Below the pieces are notes generated by a model. The model made no database searches and was not told where the DNA came from. It saw only the letters and a list, made by a program, of their open reading frames with translations. The translations under genes and the position numbers were made by a program. From positions 1 to 64,000 of the forward strand of contig DASPIZ010000091.1 in NCBI GenBank assembly GCA_035628875.1: a stretch of 64,000 bases of DNA, given 5' to 3'. Below, piece after piece: positions 7,871-16,354 of this stretch. Source of the stretch: Ohtaekwangia sp035628875. GTDB lineage: Bacteria > Bacteroidota > Bacteroidia > Cytophagales > Cyclobacteriaceae. The first letter of the stretch is position 1. Every line of letters begins with the position of its first letter.

Positions 7871-8642
7871 ATTGTGATTCTTTTACAAAGAAATCTGAAT
7901 GTTTAACACGCGAGTTCACGAATTGCGTATAGGCCTGCCGATGTTGTTCTATTGAATCAAAAGGGTGATCGTCTTCCAGCCAGGTCGTAGGGATTAGCGC
8001 CATAACCCTTTGGATCGTGTCGGCTGTAAGTATCCTACGAAATTCAGCATCAACGTTTTCCAGTTCTGCCGCTTTAGAAAGTAGCACATGATCCTTTACT
8101 TGTGGGAACGTACGTTGTGGATTTTGCCAGTCATTCCAACTGTGGTGGAAATACAAGGAGGCGCCATGGTCGATCAGCCAGGTCTCCTTATGCCAGTAAA
8201 GCATATTTGTATTCCGGCTGGTTCGGTCAACGTTCATGAGTAAACAATCAAGCCATACAATCTGCGAAGCAAGTTTTGTATCTATTTTTGTGGCGAGCGG
8301 ATCAAATGTAATTGCGCCAGAAAGATAATGCAGCCCGAGGTTAAGTCCGGTGCTGGCTTTTAACAAGTCTTGTATTTCCTCGTCGCCTTCTATCCGGCCA
8401 AATGCGGCGTCGAGGTTAGCCAATACAACTTCAGGAACCAGAAATCCCAAAGCCCGTGCTATTTCGCCTCCAATCAATTCAGCGATAAGCGCCTTTTTTC
8501 CTTGTCCCGCACCACGAAACTTCAGCACATAAAGGAATCCATCGTCGGCCTCTACGATGGCTGGCAAGGATCCACCTTCCCGCAAAGGCGTAACATAACG
8601 TGTTACGTTTACTCGCCGCAGTTCTGTCGGATTAACTTTCAT
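7848..8642 (-). CDS. HipA-like kinase family protein
   Basis: The 264-aa protein has an N-lobe with a beta-hairpin carrying a lysine (F-L-Y-V-L-K-F-R-G-A-G-Q-G-K-K) and then E-L-I-G-G-E-I-A-R-A-L-G, a HipA-like ATP-grasping helix. The catalytic segment is D-C-L-L-M-N-V-D-R-T-S-R-N-T-N-M (~140-155) followed by L-I-D-H-G-A (~166). These correspond to the N-x-D-R...N catalytic loop and the D-H-G metal motif of HipA and PI3/4-kinase-like folds. It lacks the HipA N-terminal subdomain. HipA phosphorylates glutamyl-tRNA synthetase; whether this shorter form does is unknown. No HipB-like DNA-binding antitoxin is encoded nearby; the partner is the overlapping DUF3037 gene. Confidence 0.8.
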   Translation of the reverse strand: MKVNPTELRRVNVTRYVTPLREGGSLPAIVEADDGFLYVLKFRGAGQGKKALIAELIGGEIARALGFLVPEVVLANLDAAFGRIEGDEEIQDLLKASTGLNLGLHYLSGAITFDPLATKIDTKLASQIVWLDCLLMNVDRTSRNTNMLYWHKETWLIDHGASLYFHHSWNDWQNPQRTFPQVKDHVLLSKAAELENVDAEFRRILTADTIQRVMALIPTTWLEDDHPFDSIEQHRQAYTQFVNSRVKHSDFFVKESQYARAALI

Positions 8643-8680
8643 TACAATGCTTCAAATGCCCAATGTAAAAAAAAATCGAA

Positions 8681-9387
8681 CTCAAACCTCAGACATAGAC
8701 TTCAAACTATCCCCAAACATTCATATAGATTGAACCAGAGCATTGATTTTTGACCTGGGTGGAGATAGCTGCGAGTTGCGAGCTACGAGCCGCGAGTTTG
8801 CAGGTTCAAAGTACGAGGTACAAATTACAAGGTACGAGGGTATTGCGACGTTGAACAGAATAAGCTGTCAAGTTTTTTCGCAAACCTAAAAAATTTTCAA
8901 ACTCCAACCTCCAACCTCCAACCTCCAACCATCCCCGAACATCATAAAGTTTAAACCATGGCATTAATTTTTGATTTTGCCAGTGAATCACTTTTGCCTT
9001 TGTACGGAGAATCTTCTGCGGGCTTTGTGCGGTGCACATGTGCGCATTAGGATGACGGTGGCGAGGGTGGAGATAGCTGCGTGTTGCGAGCTACGAGCCG
9101 CGAGTTCGTTGGGTAATAAATCAAGTTCTTGCTATAAGCTTCAAGTTATTTTCGTTAAGCTAAAAAATTTCCAACCTCCAACCTCCAACCTCCAACTATC
9201 CCCGAACATCATAAGTTTAAACCATGGCATTATTTTTTGGTTTTGCCAGCGAATCATTTTTGCCTTTGTACGGGGGATCCTTCTGCGGGCTTTGTGCGGT
9301 GCACATGCGCGCATCAGGATGACAGTAACGAGGTGAGGAACTTTGAATCCATAAACCATGAACCATGAACTTTGAACCATGAACTTT
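8681..9387. repeat. Spacer packed with heptad-word repeats
   Basis: The 786-bp gap before the DUF488 gene holds at least six period-7 runs. 8681-8712 has ACTCAAA, CCTCAGA, TTCAAAC. 8768-8840 has GCTGCGA, GTTGCGA, GCTACGA, GCCGCGA, then GTACGAG and GTACAAA. 8901-8931 and 9171-9200 are CCTCCAA arrays. 9068-9104 repeats the GCTACGA type. 9341-9387 alternates GAACCAT and GAACTTT. No gene is credible; the 79-121 aa open frames here are repeat read-through. Confidence 0.7.
8887..9334. repeat. Direct duplication of a ~180-bp spacer block
   Basis: 8887-9066 and 9161-9334 are diverged direct repeats. Both run TAAAAAATTT, a CCTCCAA array, CATCCCCGAACATCATAA or its near copy, AAACCATGGCATTA, TTTTGCCAG, GCCTTTGTACGG, then CTTCTGCGGGCTTTGTGCGG and GGATGAC. 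A GGTGGAGATAGCTGCG block precedes the first copy (8757-8800) and recurs between the copies (9065-9104), so the duplicated unit is about 270-300 bp. Confidence 0.75.
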
Positions 9388-9428
9388 CACCTGGCACGTT
9401 AATATAGCTCAATACTAAAAAAAACCGT

Positions 9429-9971
9429 GTGGAAAGCGCAGACGAAAAATTGGTCTACACCATAGGACATTCAACACATAGCGCGGAGGATTTTCTTGCT
9501 TTGCTAAAATCTTTTGGCATTGAACAATTGATTGACATCCGTCGTTATCCCGGATCGCGCCGGTATCCACATTTCAATAAAGAAGCACTCGCAGCATCAC
9601 TATCAGGTCATAATATCGACTATATCCATCTTGAACAATTAGGCGGAAGGAGGACTACACGTCCGGATTCAAAAAATACGGCATGGCGTCATGCAGCCTT
9701 TAGAGGATATGCGGATTACATGGAACATGAAGAATTTAAAAAGGCAATGGACGAACTCGAAGAACTTGCAGCTCACCAGCGCACGGTATACATGTGTTCA
9801 GAAGCGGTATGGTGGAGTTGCCACCGGTCACTTGTTTCAGATTACTTGAAAGTACGTGGATGGAAAGTACTTCACATTATGGCAATTGAGAAAGCACAAG
9901 AACACCCGTATACATCACCCGCCAAAATCGTAGATGGAAAACTGATATACGCAACAGGGAATAACCTTTAG
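9429..9971 (+). CDS. DUF488 domain-containing protein
   Basis: The 180-aa soluble protein starts with GTG at 9429. It opens V-Y-T-I-G-H-S-T-H-S, continues L-I-D-I-R-R-Y-P-G-S-R-R-Y-P-H-F-N, and has the late motif C-S-E-A-V-W-W-S-C-H-R. These are the three conserved DUF488 blocks; the last, with two cysteines and C-H-R, is a likely active or metal site. DUF488 proteins are widespread, small and biochemically uncharacterised; some sit in stress or redox contexts. It faces the DUF4112 gene tail to tail with 10 bp between them and no obvious terminator. Confidence 0.85.
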   Translation: MESADEKLVYTIGHSTHSAEDFLALLKSFGIEQLIDIRRYPGSRRYPHFNKEALAASLSGHNIDYIHLEQLGGRRTTRPDSKNTAWRHAAFRGYADYMEHEEFKKAMDELEELAAHQRTVYMCSEAVWWSCHRSLVSDYLKVRGWKVLHIMAIEKAQEHPYTSPAKIVDGKLIYATGNNL

Positions 9972-9981
9972 GCGGACTTCA

Positions 9982-10482
9982 TTAAAGAATAGCTTCAAAT
10001 AATTTATAGACTCCGAAAATAGCGGCTGCGACGAGGAGAATGGAAGTGATCGCAATAACAGCGACCAGTCCCTTTCCGGAACCCTGATGTTTCCCTTCGA
10101 AGTAATATTCCTTTAGTAGCCTGACATTTCTATCGTTCGATCGATACGCTACATCGAAGAGCGTGCCAACCAGCGGGATTGCACCAAGCACGGCATCCAG
10201 TGTTGAATTCAACATCATCTTTACGACAACCTTCCGACTGGCGCCGTGTTGATACATCGTATAAATCAGAACCCCTGAAATTGCATAAGTGATCAGGTCG
10301 CCTAAAACCGGGATGAGACTAAAGACGGGATCCAACCCAAAACGTATTTTCGTTCCTGGAATTACAAAGCGCGAATCAAGAAGTCGCGCAAATCCTTCAG
10401 CCCATTCGATTTGTTTAATGTGATCCACAGGTTCCTCGCCTGGTCGAAGAATTCGTATTTCTGGTGCGTTTTGTTTTGACAT
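9982..10482 (-). CDS. DUF4112 membrane protein
   Basis: The 166-aa protein has a soluble N-terminus, then F-V-I-P-G-T-K-I-R-F-G-L-D-P-V-F-S-L-I-P-V-L-G-D and A-I-P-L-V-G-T-L-F-D-V, the conserved proline/glycine pattern of DUF4112. Hydrophobic segments lie at about 58-78, 92-112 and 137-160, so it is an inner-membrane protein. Function is unknown. It shows no close partner; its start is followed upstream by heptad repeats and MITE-like copy 2. Confidence 0.83.
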   Translation of the reverse strand: MSKQNAPEIRILRPGEEPVDHIKQIEWAEGFARLLDSRFVIPGTKIRFGLDPVFSLIPVLGDLITYAISGVLIYTMYQHGASRKVVVKMMLNSTLDAVLGAIPLVGTLFDVAYRSNDRNVRLLKEYYFEGKHQGSGKGLVAVIAITSILLVAAAIFGVYKLFEAIL

Positions 10483-10485
10483 GGT

Positions 10486-10680
10486 TGGACATTAGGCATT
10501 ATGGTATTAGGCATTAAGCAGGGTTGGTTTAAGAATTGCGATTAATATCCCAATACCCAATTCCAAATCAATGTCGTTGCGTTAAGCTTCCATAAACCTT
10601 CTCTTTGGAGAGGGTAGGGTGAGGCTATAAAAACACAAGCTTAACGCAACGACATTGCATGCCCAACGCCTAATACCAAT
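10486..10680. repeat. Heptad-word tracts flanking MITE-like copy 2
   Basis: 10486-10519 reads CATTAGG, CATTATG, GTATTAG, GCATTAA. 10540-10569 reads CCAATAC, CCAATTC. 10657-10680 reads CATGCCC, AACGCCT, AATACCA. All keep a 7-nt step. The same ATTAGGC/GCCTAAT words recur at 30359-30448. Confidence 0.6.
10570..10656 (+). mobile_element. MITE-like palindromic element, copy 2
   Basis: Perfect 20-bp inverted repeats (AATGTCGTTGCGTTAAGCTT at 10570-10589, complement at 10637-10656) enclose a core with GGAGAGGGTAGGGTGAGG. Compared with copy 1, arm positions 11-12 changed from AG to CG on the left and from CT to CG on the right, which preserves pairing. Length is 87 bp, as in copy 1. The 10-bp flanks match at about 6 of 10 positions. 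Confidence 0.8.
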
Positions 10681-10687
10681 GGAATAA

Positions 10688-11362
10688 TTATTTTTTCGCT
10701 GTTAAATCGAGTTCAATATTTACCGTCTCGGAAATGAATTTGTCACCCAACGTTTTGTCGTTTCCGTAATTCATTTGCCAGTCACGGCGATCAATATCAA
10801 AGTTTGCTTTGGCTTCCAGTTTGTTTTCATCGAGATCTATGCGTGCCGGGAATGTGATATTTTTTGTGATATCCTTCAGCTTGAAATTGCCGCTAACGCT
10901 AAAGTTGGCCCCATCTACAATGGAAGTGTCCTGACTATTCGGTTCGTATGGTTCAATCTTCGTAATCTCAAAAGAAGCAGCGCCAAATTTATCTGCATCA
11001 AAAAAATCGCCACTTAAAAGGTGTGGGCGTAGCTTACTGTCGATCATTGGACCATCTTCTTCCATGTCCATCGATTTTATGTCGATCTGAAAATCCCCAC
11101 CAGTAATCTGGTTGTTTTCCACTTGAACTTCGCCAGCAGTGATTTTAAATTTGCCAGGATGGTTTTTACCAACGCCGTGGCCGGTAAAACGAACATGAGA
11201 TTCAGCAGTGTCGAGTTTAAAAGACTGACCGACACCTTCTGAAGCTGTCTGCTTATCCGTTATCACGGCATCGTCACCTTTAGGAGGTTGGTTACATGCA
11301 GTAAACACCGTGGCTGTAAAAATTACCAGAGACAATAGTGTTAAATGAACGTTCTTTTTCAT
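10688..11362 (-). CDS. YceI family lipoprotein
   Basis: The ATG at 11362 gives MKKNVHLTLLSLVIFTATVF followed by lipobox cysteine T-A-C; the reading from 11395 only adds an AT-rich lead-in. The mature domain begins F-K-L-D-T-A-E-S-H-V-R-F-T-G-H-G and contains F-D-A-D-K-F-G-A-A-S-F-E-I and D-R-R-D-W-Q-M-N-Y-G, all classic YceI lipocalin-fold motifs. YceI proteins bind isoprenoid or other amphipathic molecules in the periplasm; here the lipid anchor holds the domain at a membrane. The ligand is unknown. Confidence 0.88.
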   Translation of the reverse strand: MKKNVHLTLLSLVIFTATVFTACNQPPKGDDAVITDKQTASEGVGQSFKLDTAESHVRFTGHGVGKNHPGKFKITAGEVQVENNQITGGDFQIDIKSMDMEEDGPMIDSKLRPHLLSGDFFDADKFGAASFEITKIEPYEPNSQDTSIVDGANFSVSGNFKLKDITKNITFPARIDLDENKLEAKANFDIDRRDWQMNYGNDKTLGDKFISETVNIELDLTAKK

Positions 11363-11890
11363 GATTTTAGATTTATAGATTTTTAGGTTTTTCACTAAGT
11401 TCTATAAAAAATCATGCACGACACCGGACGAGCTGACGGCGATTCTTTTTAAGACGCGAGGGACCGAATCGAACAGTTCTTCGAGGGTTTAGCGCGCTTG
11501 TAGCGCCGTGCTTTGTTTTTTTTAACACAACATGAGTAAAGTTTCTACAATCACACTTTTGCTCAAGTATGGAGAATGACAATAGTGTGTCGGGAATTGT
11601 CATTTTGAAAAATTTATTACGTTCCTCAAAATCAGGGGTAAATTTTTTGTGGGTTTGGCTGATCGCTTTTTTTTCTATACGTTCGACGGTAACAAACGCA
11701 ACTCATATGCTATACGCGTTTCTTTATCTTTTATCCGGCTGCCTGTTGGTCAGGGTTTAAATTGATTTTTTCATCTCCGCTCCCTTACGTATTCCGGTGT
11801 GATTTATACGCTTTTAAAAAGATAAGCGAATCCCTCTTACACATGAATGTATAGCACCACTTCACTTCAGCACAGGTTATTTCACCCCGC
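11363..11890. other. Non-coding spacer, nothing recognised
   Basis: This spacer lies between divergent yceI and the esterase gene. A 63-codon plus-strand frame (11569-11760) has no ribosome site, signal or family resemblance, and its composition looks like spacer. It contains no heptad words, which is unusual for a spacer of this size in the 4-16 kb part of the window. Confidence 0.4.
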
Positions 11891-11898
11891 TATTTTTG
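11891..11898 (+). promoter_or_regulatory. Candidate -7 box of the esterase gene
   Basis: TATTTTTG fits TAnnTTTG exactly. No TTG is found at the usual distance upstream, so this is a half match. It would give a leader of about 90 nt before the ATG at 11997. Confidence 0.45.
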
Positions 11899-11996
11899 TG
11901 ATCTCATCAGCGTGGTGTTGATCTCCCTTGTTGACGGATCTTCTTAATATTTTTTTTAATCTGGCCTTTGTGGAAGGAATCCACTGTAATGTGTGT

Positions 11997-14183
11997 ATGA
12001 AAACTTTACCCTCTTTTAGCAGAACATTAATCATCATCGGCATGGTGCTGACCTCTTATGTTGTACAGGCTCAGCAAGTATTCAAAACAACACCGACTTC
12101 AACAATCGGATTTCTGGAGTATCTTCCAGCGGATTACAATACGAATTCTAACAAGTATCCGATTGTGATCTTTCTTCATGGATTAGGAGAGCGCGGTCCG
12201 GACACAGACGATATTGCGCAGTTAAATACAAGTATCGAGAACGTTAAGAAACACGGACCAACGAAACATGTAAATAGTGGAACGCAATTTCCTTTTATTC
12301 TTGTTTCTCCTCAGTTAAAAAACAGGTATGGTGACTGGCCTACTTCGTATGTTTTAGAAGTATTGGACTATGTTAAAACGTATTTGCGTGTTGATGAGAG
12401 AAGGATTTACCTGACTGGCTTAAGCCTTGGCGGTGGTGGAACTTGGACGGTTACACAAAATAACCCTACATTGTTTGCGGCTATCGCACCCGTGTGCGGA
12501 AGTAAAAATTCAACCAGTAAAGCTTCTCTTCTTGCTGCCGAAAATTTACCGGTTTGGGCGTTTCACGGCGATAAGGATACCACTGTTCCCATGAGTCGCA
12601 GTGTTGCCATGGTGAACGCCATTAACAACTGTGCGCCTACACCAAATCCAAAAGCACTGCTTACCATATACCCTGGCGTAGGCCATAATGCATGGGATAA
12701 AGCATATACACCGAATACATCATACCACAATCCTAATGTGTACACCTGGATGATGTCGTACACGAATACGATAAATGCAGGCAATAAAGTGCCCATTGCG
12801 AATGCCGGCACGGATCAATCGCAGTCTGCATCAACCTTATCCCTAACAGGAGATGCAACAGATGCCGATGGAACAATCGCTTCCTACAGCTGGAGTAAGT
12901 TAAGCGGAGGTAATGTCACGATGACCAACAGCACCAGCAAGGTGGTAAGCCTCAGTGGAATGACAACCGGAACTTACGTTTTCAGATTACGCGTTACAGA
13001 TAATTCCGGAAATACAGACTCGGACTATATAAAAGTAACCATCGGTTCAAATCAAAATCCAATTGCCAATGCAGGTGCTGACAAAAGTATTACACTGCCT
13101 ACGAGTTCTGTAAGCTTAACAGGAAGTGCAACCGATGCAGATGGAACCGTTGCGTCATACACATGGAGCAGCGTATCTGGACCGTCCACGGTTACCCTTA
13201 CGAATGCCTCTTCAGCAACCGTGTCTGCGAGTAACCTTACCGTTGCAGGTATGTACACGTTGAAGTTAACAGTTAAAGACAATGCCGGGGCAACGCATAC
13301 GGACAACGTAAACATTACTGTAAATCCGGCACCGGCGAGAGAGCCTAACGCAGCACCCATTGCCAACGCAGGGTCTGATAAATCGATTACACTGCCAACT
13401 ACTTCAGTTAGTGTTGCGGGTAGTGGCACAGACAGCGATGGTACAATTTCAAGCTATACATGGACAAGCATTTCAGGGCCGTCTACAATTACACTTGGCA
13501 ATGCAACGGCCTCAACTGTTTCCGTTTCGGGTCTTACCGTTGCGGGAACATATACACTACGTTTAACTGTAAAGGACAACTATGGTGCTACAGACACCGA
13601 TGATGTTAATGTTATAGTGAAAGTTGCAACCGCAAATGTTGCTCCGAAAGCCAACGCAGGAAAAGACATAAAAATTACCTTACCGACAAGTTCCGTAGTA
13701 ATTACCGGTTCAGGGACCGATACCGATGGAACCATTGTCTCTTACACATGGAAGCAGGTATCCGGACCGTTGAAGGCAACGATGTCAAGTACGACGTCAG
13801 CGAGTTTTACGGCTTCAGGCATGACGGTTGCTGGATTTTATGTATTCATGATTACTGTGAAAGACAATAACGGAGCCATTGCTACCGATAAGATGGGGGT
13901 AAGGGTTTATCCAGCACCAGCTACTTTGACTTCAGCGCGAATGGCGGATACAGAATCAATGAACATGGTGGAAGAACCAGTACTGCAACTTTCGACAACA
14001 GAAGAACCTGTTTGGAATAACAAATATGTTAGTATTTATAATCAGTCAGGCGCACGCATCTACAGTGGTAAATGGTCGGCACAAGCTTATGCACAAACTT
14101 TTTCACAGCGTGGGATATACCTCTATAACGTCCGTGAAAACGGTAAGATTATAAAATCAGGAAAGATCGCCATCGTTCAATAA
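11997..14183 (+). CDS. Secreted alpha/beta-hydrolase (esterase) with four PKD repeats and a T9SS sorting tail
   Basis: The ATG at 11997 starts a signal peptide ending V-V-Q-A-Q-Q; the TTG reading from 11928 puts a second hydrophobic block before it and is rejected. Residues ~25-260 form an esterase or depolymerase-type hydrolase: H-G-L-G-E-R-G oxyanion region, nucleophile G-L-S-L-G (~140), acid in H-G-D-K-D (~190) and catalytic His in G-H-N-A-W (~229). Four ~88-residue PKD-like repeats follow (~267-640), each with A-N-A-G-x-D and a D-A/S/T-D-G-T core. The last ~60 residues (V-S-I-Y-N-Q-S-G-A-R, G-I-Y-L-Y-N-V, G-K-I-A-I-V) match a type-A T9SS C-terminal domain. It is likely exported and anchored on the surface to attack an ester-linked polymer. 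Confidence 0.88.
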   Translation: MKTLPSFSRTLIIIGMVLTSYVVQAQQVFKTTPTSTIGFLEYLPADYNTNSNKYPIVIFLHGLGERGPDTDDIAQLNTSIENVKKHGPTKHVNSGTQFPFILVSPQLKNRYGDWPTSYVLEVLDYVKTYLRVDERRIYLTGLSLGGGGTWTVTQNNPTLFAAIAPVCGSKNSTSKASLLAAENLPVWAFHGDKDTTVPMSRSVAMVNAINNCAPTPNPKALLTIYPGVGHNAWDKAYTPNTSYHNPNVYTWMMSYTNTINAGNKVPIANAGTDQSQSASTLSLTGDATDADGTIASYSWSKLSGGNVTMTNSTSKVVSLSGMTTGTYVFRLRVTDNSGNTDSDYIKVTIGSNQNPIANAGADKSITLPTSSVSLTGSATDADGTVASYTWSSVSGPSTVTLTNASSATVSASNLTVAGMYTLKLTVKDNAGATHTDNVNITVNPAPAREPNAAPIANAGSDKSITLPTTSVSVAGSGTDSDGTISSYTWTSISGPSTITLGNATASTVSVSGLTVAGTYTLRLTVKDNYGATDTDDVNVIVKVATANVAPKANAGKDIKITLPTSSVVITGSGTDTDGTIVSYTWKQVSGPLKATMSSTTSASFTASGMTVAGFYVFMITVKDNNGAIATDKMGVRVYPAPATLTSARMADTESMNMVEEPVLQLSTTEEPVWNNKYVSIYNQSGARIYSGKWSAQAYAQTFSQRGIYLYNVRENGKIIKSGKIAIVQ

Positions 14184-14208
14184 AAAGGGATAGCAATAAA
14201 CAAAATAG

Positions 14209-14243
14209 AACCATCGTCAGATCACGACGATGGTTTTATTTTT
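14209..14243 (+). terminator. Terminator after the esterase gene
   Basis: The stem AACCATCGTC/GACGATGGTT (14209-14218 with 14226-14235) has a 7-nt loop followed by TTATTTTTTG. It starts 25 bp after the stop codon and lies just before the end of the convergent hydrolase gene. Confidence 0.82.
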
Positions 14244-14257
14244 TGTTTAAGACTTAC

Positions 14258-15313
14258 TTAAGATTTTGCAAACGCACGGTTGAAAGTCTTAAACCGATGA
14301 GATACTTTCTTTACAGATTTTTTTATGGGTTGTGTAGTCTCCTTCTCTGTTATTGCCTTTCGTGTCAATTGATAAAGGATCAATCCGACGGTAGCAACGG
14401 CAAGCGAAATACCGATCGCTTTGGCAGCAGTCGGAATTTTTTCCCCGGAAGGGGGAATGAACAGCACACCGGTCTCATCAGTTACAGCAGGCTGATTTAC
14501 ATACCGGCCATGGAGTGGTTGAGCAACTTCATCAAACCGACGGGAGAGGGCGTGTAACGCATTTCGCATCTCGCCACCATACATTGGATACCCATGACCC
14601 GTTGCGACGATCTCCGGATCAAGTGCAGCCAATTTTAATACGGATATTTTTGCAGAAGCCCAGTTACAGGTAAAGTATTTCGGCGGACCGGATAAATGCT
14701 TCTTATAAGTAAGTGCGAAAATGGCTGACTCTTGTTTCGTTGTTACAAAGGCATCGCCAACAATAAGTGTTTTATCTTTTTCACGAAACAGGCTTATATG
14801 CCCGGGTGAATGTCCTGGTGTATGCAGGTATTTCCAATCGGAAAGCCCGGGAATACTATTGTCATCAGGAAGCGGTTTGATATGCTCGTGAACATCTATA
14901 GGACCTCGTGGGTACATCCACGACATCGTTGCCATCATACCACCACCCACAGTTGGATCCGCAGGCGGATAAGCCGAAGCACCAACGAGGTAGGGTAATT
15001 CTAATGGATGCGCAAAGATCGGAACATTCCATTCTTTAGCAAGCGCTTCCAGGGCGCCAACATGGTCGAAATGCCCATGTGTTAAAACAATTGCAACGGG
15101 TGGGCTATTCTCACCAAAAAGCTGGCGCGCCATTTCTTTTATCTTCGGCGCTGACCATTTCAGTCCGGCATCAATCAATGCCCATGCCTGACTGTCTTCA
15201 TCCTGCACCATATAATAATTTACAAACAAATCTTTCTTTCCCCAAACTCCCGTGGCGACCGAAAAAACATCTGATCCGACTTCCTGTTTACGTGTTGTTG
15301 TTGTTGATACCAT
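14258..15313 (-). CDS. Metallo-beta-lactamase-fold hydrolase with C-terminal membrane anchor
   Basis: The 351-aa protein has metal ligands in H-G-H-F-D-H-V-G (~80-87), H-T-P-G-H-S-P-G-H (~165), G-D-A-F-V (~185) and A-T-G-H-G-Y-P (~238). Together these are the full set for a two-metal MBL hydrolase of the glyoxalase-II/lactonase branch. After the catalytic domain there is a proline-containing linker, one hydrophobic segment (I-G-I-S-L-A-V-A-T-V-G-L-I-L-Y-Q-L, ~295-312) and a basic tail. There is no N-terminal signal, so the enzyme domain probably faces the cytoplasm. The substrate is unknown; the anchor is uncommon in this branch. Confidence 0.85.
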   Translation of the reverse strand: MVSTTTTRKQEVGSDVFSVATGVWGKKDLFVNYYMVQDEDSQAWALIDAGLKWSAPKIKEMARQLFGENSPPVAIVLTHGHFDHVGALEALAKEWNVPIFAHPLELPYLVGASAYPPADPTVGGGMMATMSWMYPRGPIDVHEHIKPLPDDNSIPGLSDWKYLHTPGHSPGHISLFREKDKTLIVGDAFVTTKQESAIFALTYKKHLSGPPKYFTCNWASAKISVLKLAALDPEIVATGHGYPMYGGEMRNALHALSRRFDEVAQPLHGRYVNQPAVTDETGVLFIPPSGEKIPTAAKAIGISLAVATVGLILYQLTRKAITEKETTQPIKKSVKKVSHRFKTFNRAFAKS

Positions 15314-15408
15314 AATCCGTGCTTTTGATCTGACATAAGATAAAATACATGCCTGGCGTTTTTCCCTGCTGGATGCTCAGCGAGATGATGGAATTCCACT
15401 ATGAGCGG

Positions 15409-15565
15409 GAGATAGGGGTACAGCGAGGTACAGGATACGAGGTACAAAAGTACAAGGATAGCTGCGGACAAGGTTTATAATCGGCCAAGTGAACTGAAGG
15501 TACCAGCACGTACCACGTACCTCATGTCACGTACCTTGTACTCGTACTTTGCACCTCGGACCTTG
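15409..15565. repeat. Heptad-word tracts (GTAC type)
   Basis: 15409-15460 reads GGTACAG, GATACGA, GGTACAA, AAGTACA. 15495-15565 reads CACGTAC, CACGTAC, CTCATGT, CACGTAC, CTTGTAC, TCGTACT, TTGCACC, TCGGACC, TTGCAGG. The two runs are roughly inverted to each other (GTACAAGG against CCTTGTAC), so a long imperfect hairpin is possible. Confidence 0.65.
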
Positions 15566-15644
15566 CAGGGGTCTTCTTTTGCTCGGAAGAAACTGTTTTT
15601 AAAAAGAAAGTGTAACTTTCTGTCACCATTAAAAAATCCCGCTT

Positions 15645-16232
15645 ATGAAGACTTGTATTTTGGCATTCGGTATTTTCCTGATCAGCAACCATGTTGGCAT
15701 GGCGCAGGAGATTTCAAAAGAGGTTCAGATCAAGCTTGCTGTTGCAGCTGCTCCTGCTGAGTTAAGAGACGAAGCTTCGGTATATGGATACGACAAGGAT
15801 GGAAAGTTGGGCGTGATAAAACAAGGGAAGAATGACCTTATTTGCCTGGCAGATGATCCACAGCAAAAGGGTTTAAACGTGTCTTGTTATCATAAAGATC
15901 TGGAACCGTTTATGACGCGTGGACGGGAATTGAAATCAACTGGAAAAGGCTTCCAGGAAATATTCGACATTCGTGAAAAAGAAGTTAAGGATGGGAAACT
16001 ACAAATGCCGGGAGATCCTTCCAGCTTATATGTGTTTACAGCACAAGAAGATGCTTATAATAAAACGACCGGCGAGATTACCAAAGGATACCTTCGTTAC
16101 GTGATCTACATTCCCTATGCAACCGCTGAAAGTACAGGCCTCCCGTTGACTCCCAGTTCGCCGGGAATGCCCTGGATCATGGACCCCGGAACACATCGTG
16201 CTCACATCATGATCAATCCCGCGAAAGACTGA
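15645..16232 (+). CDS. Secreted protein of unknown family
   Basis: The 195-aa protein has an SPI signal peptide MKTCILAFGIFLISNHVGMA with cleavage before Q-E-I. The mature part is alpha/beta with the runs D-L-I-C-L-A-D-D-P, F-M-T-R-G-R-E-L, S-S-L-Y-V-F-T-A and Y-V-I-Y-I-P-Y-A-T-A-E. A concluding P-G-M-P-W-I-M-D-P-G-T-H-R-A-H-I-M-I looks strongly conserved by its Pro/Trp/His content. I do not recognise a named domain. It is probably periplasmic. It has no operon partner; the next gene starts 122 bp on with its own spacing. Confidence 0.7.
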   Translation: MKTCILAFGIFLISNHVGMAQEISKEVQIKLAVAAAPAELRDEASVYGYDKDGKLGVIKQGKNDLICLADDPQQKGLNVSCYHKDLEPFMTRGRELKSTGKGFQEIFDIREKEVKDGKLQMPGDPSSLYVFTAQEDAYNKTTGEITKGYLRYVIYIPYATAESTGLPLTPSSPGMPWIMDPGTHRAHIMINPAKD

Positions 16233-16354
16233 TCATGTTCCGGAATCCGAACTTAGAGAATTGTTGAGTCAGAACTACGCAGCACAATCGAGTAATCCGA
16301 AGCTTCGGGAGACCACATGTACATTGGTCAGGGCAAAAAACGACACTAGGAAAA

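Noticed and set aside
8971..9336. A 121-codon frame in the 8.6-9.4 kb spacer
   Set aside because: It runs through both copies of a duplicated non-coding block and a period-7 repeat. The repeated peptide text comes from the DNA duplication, not from a protein domain.
11569..11760. A 63-codon hydrophobic frame upstream of the esterase gene
   Set aside because: The hydrophobicity comes from a T-rich spacer; there is no start context or recognisable family.
11928..11996. TTG start giving a longer esterase
   Set aside because: It would place a second hydrophobic block before a complete signal peptide; the ATG at 11997 gives a normal secreted precursor.
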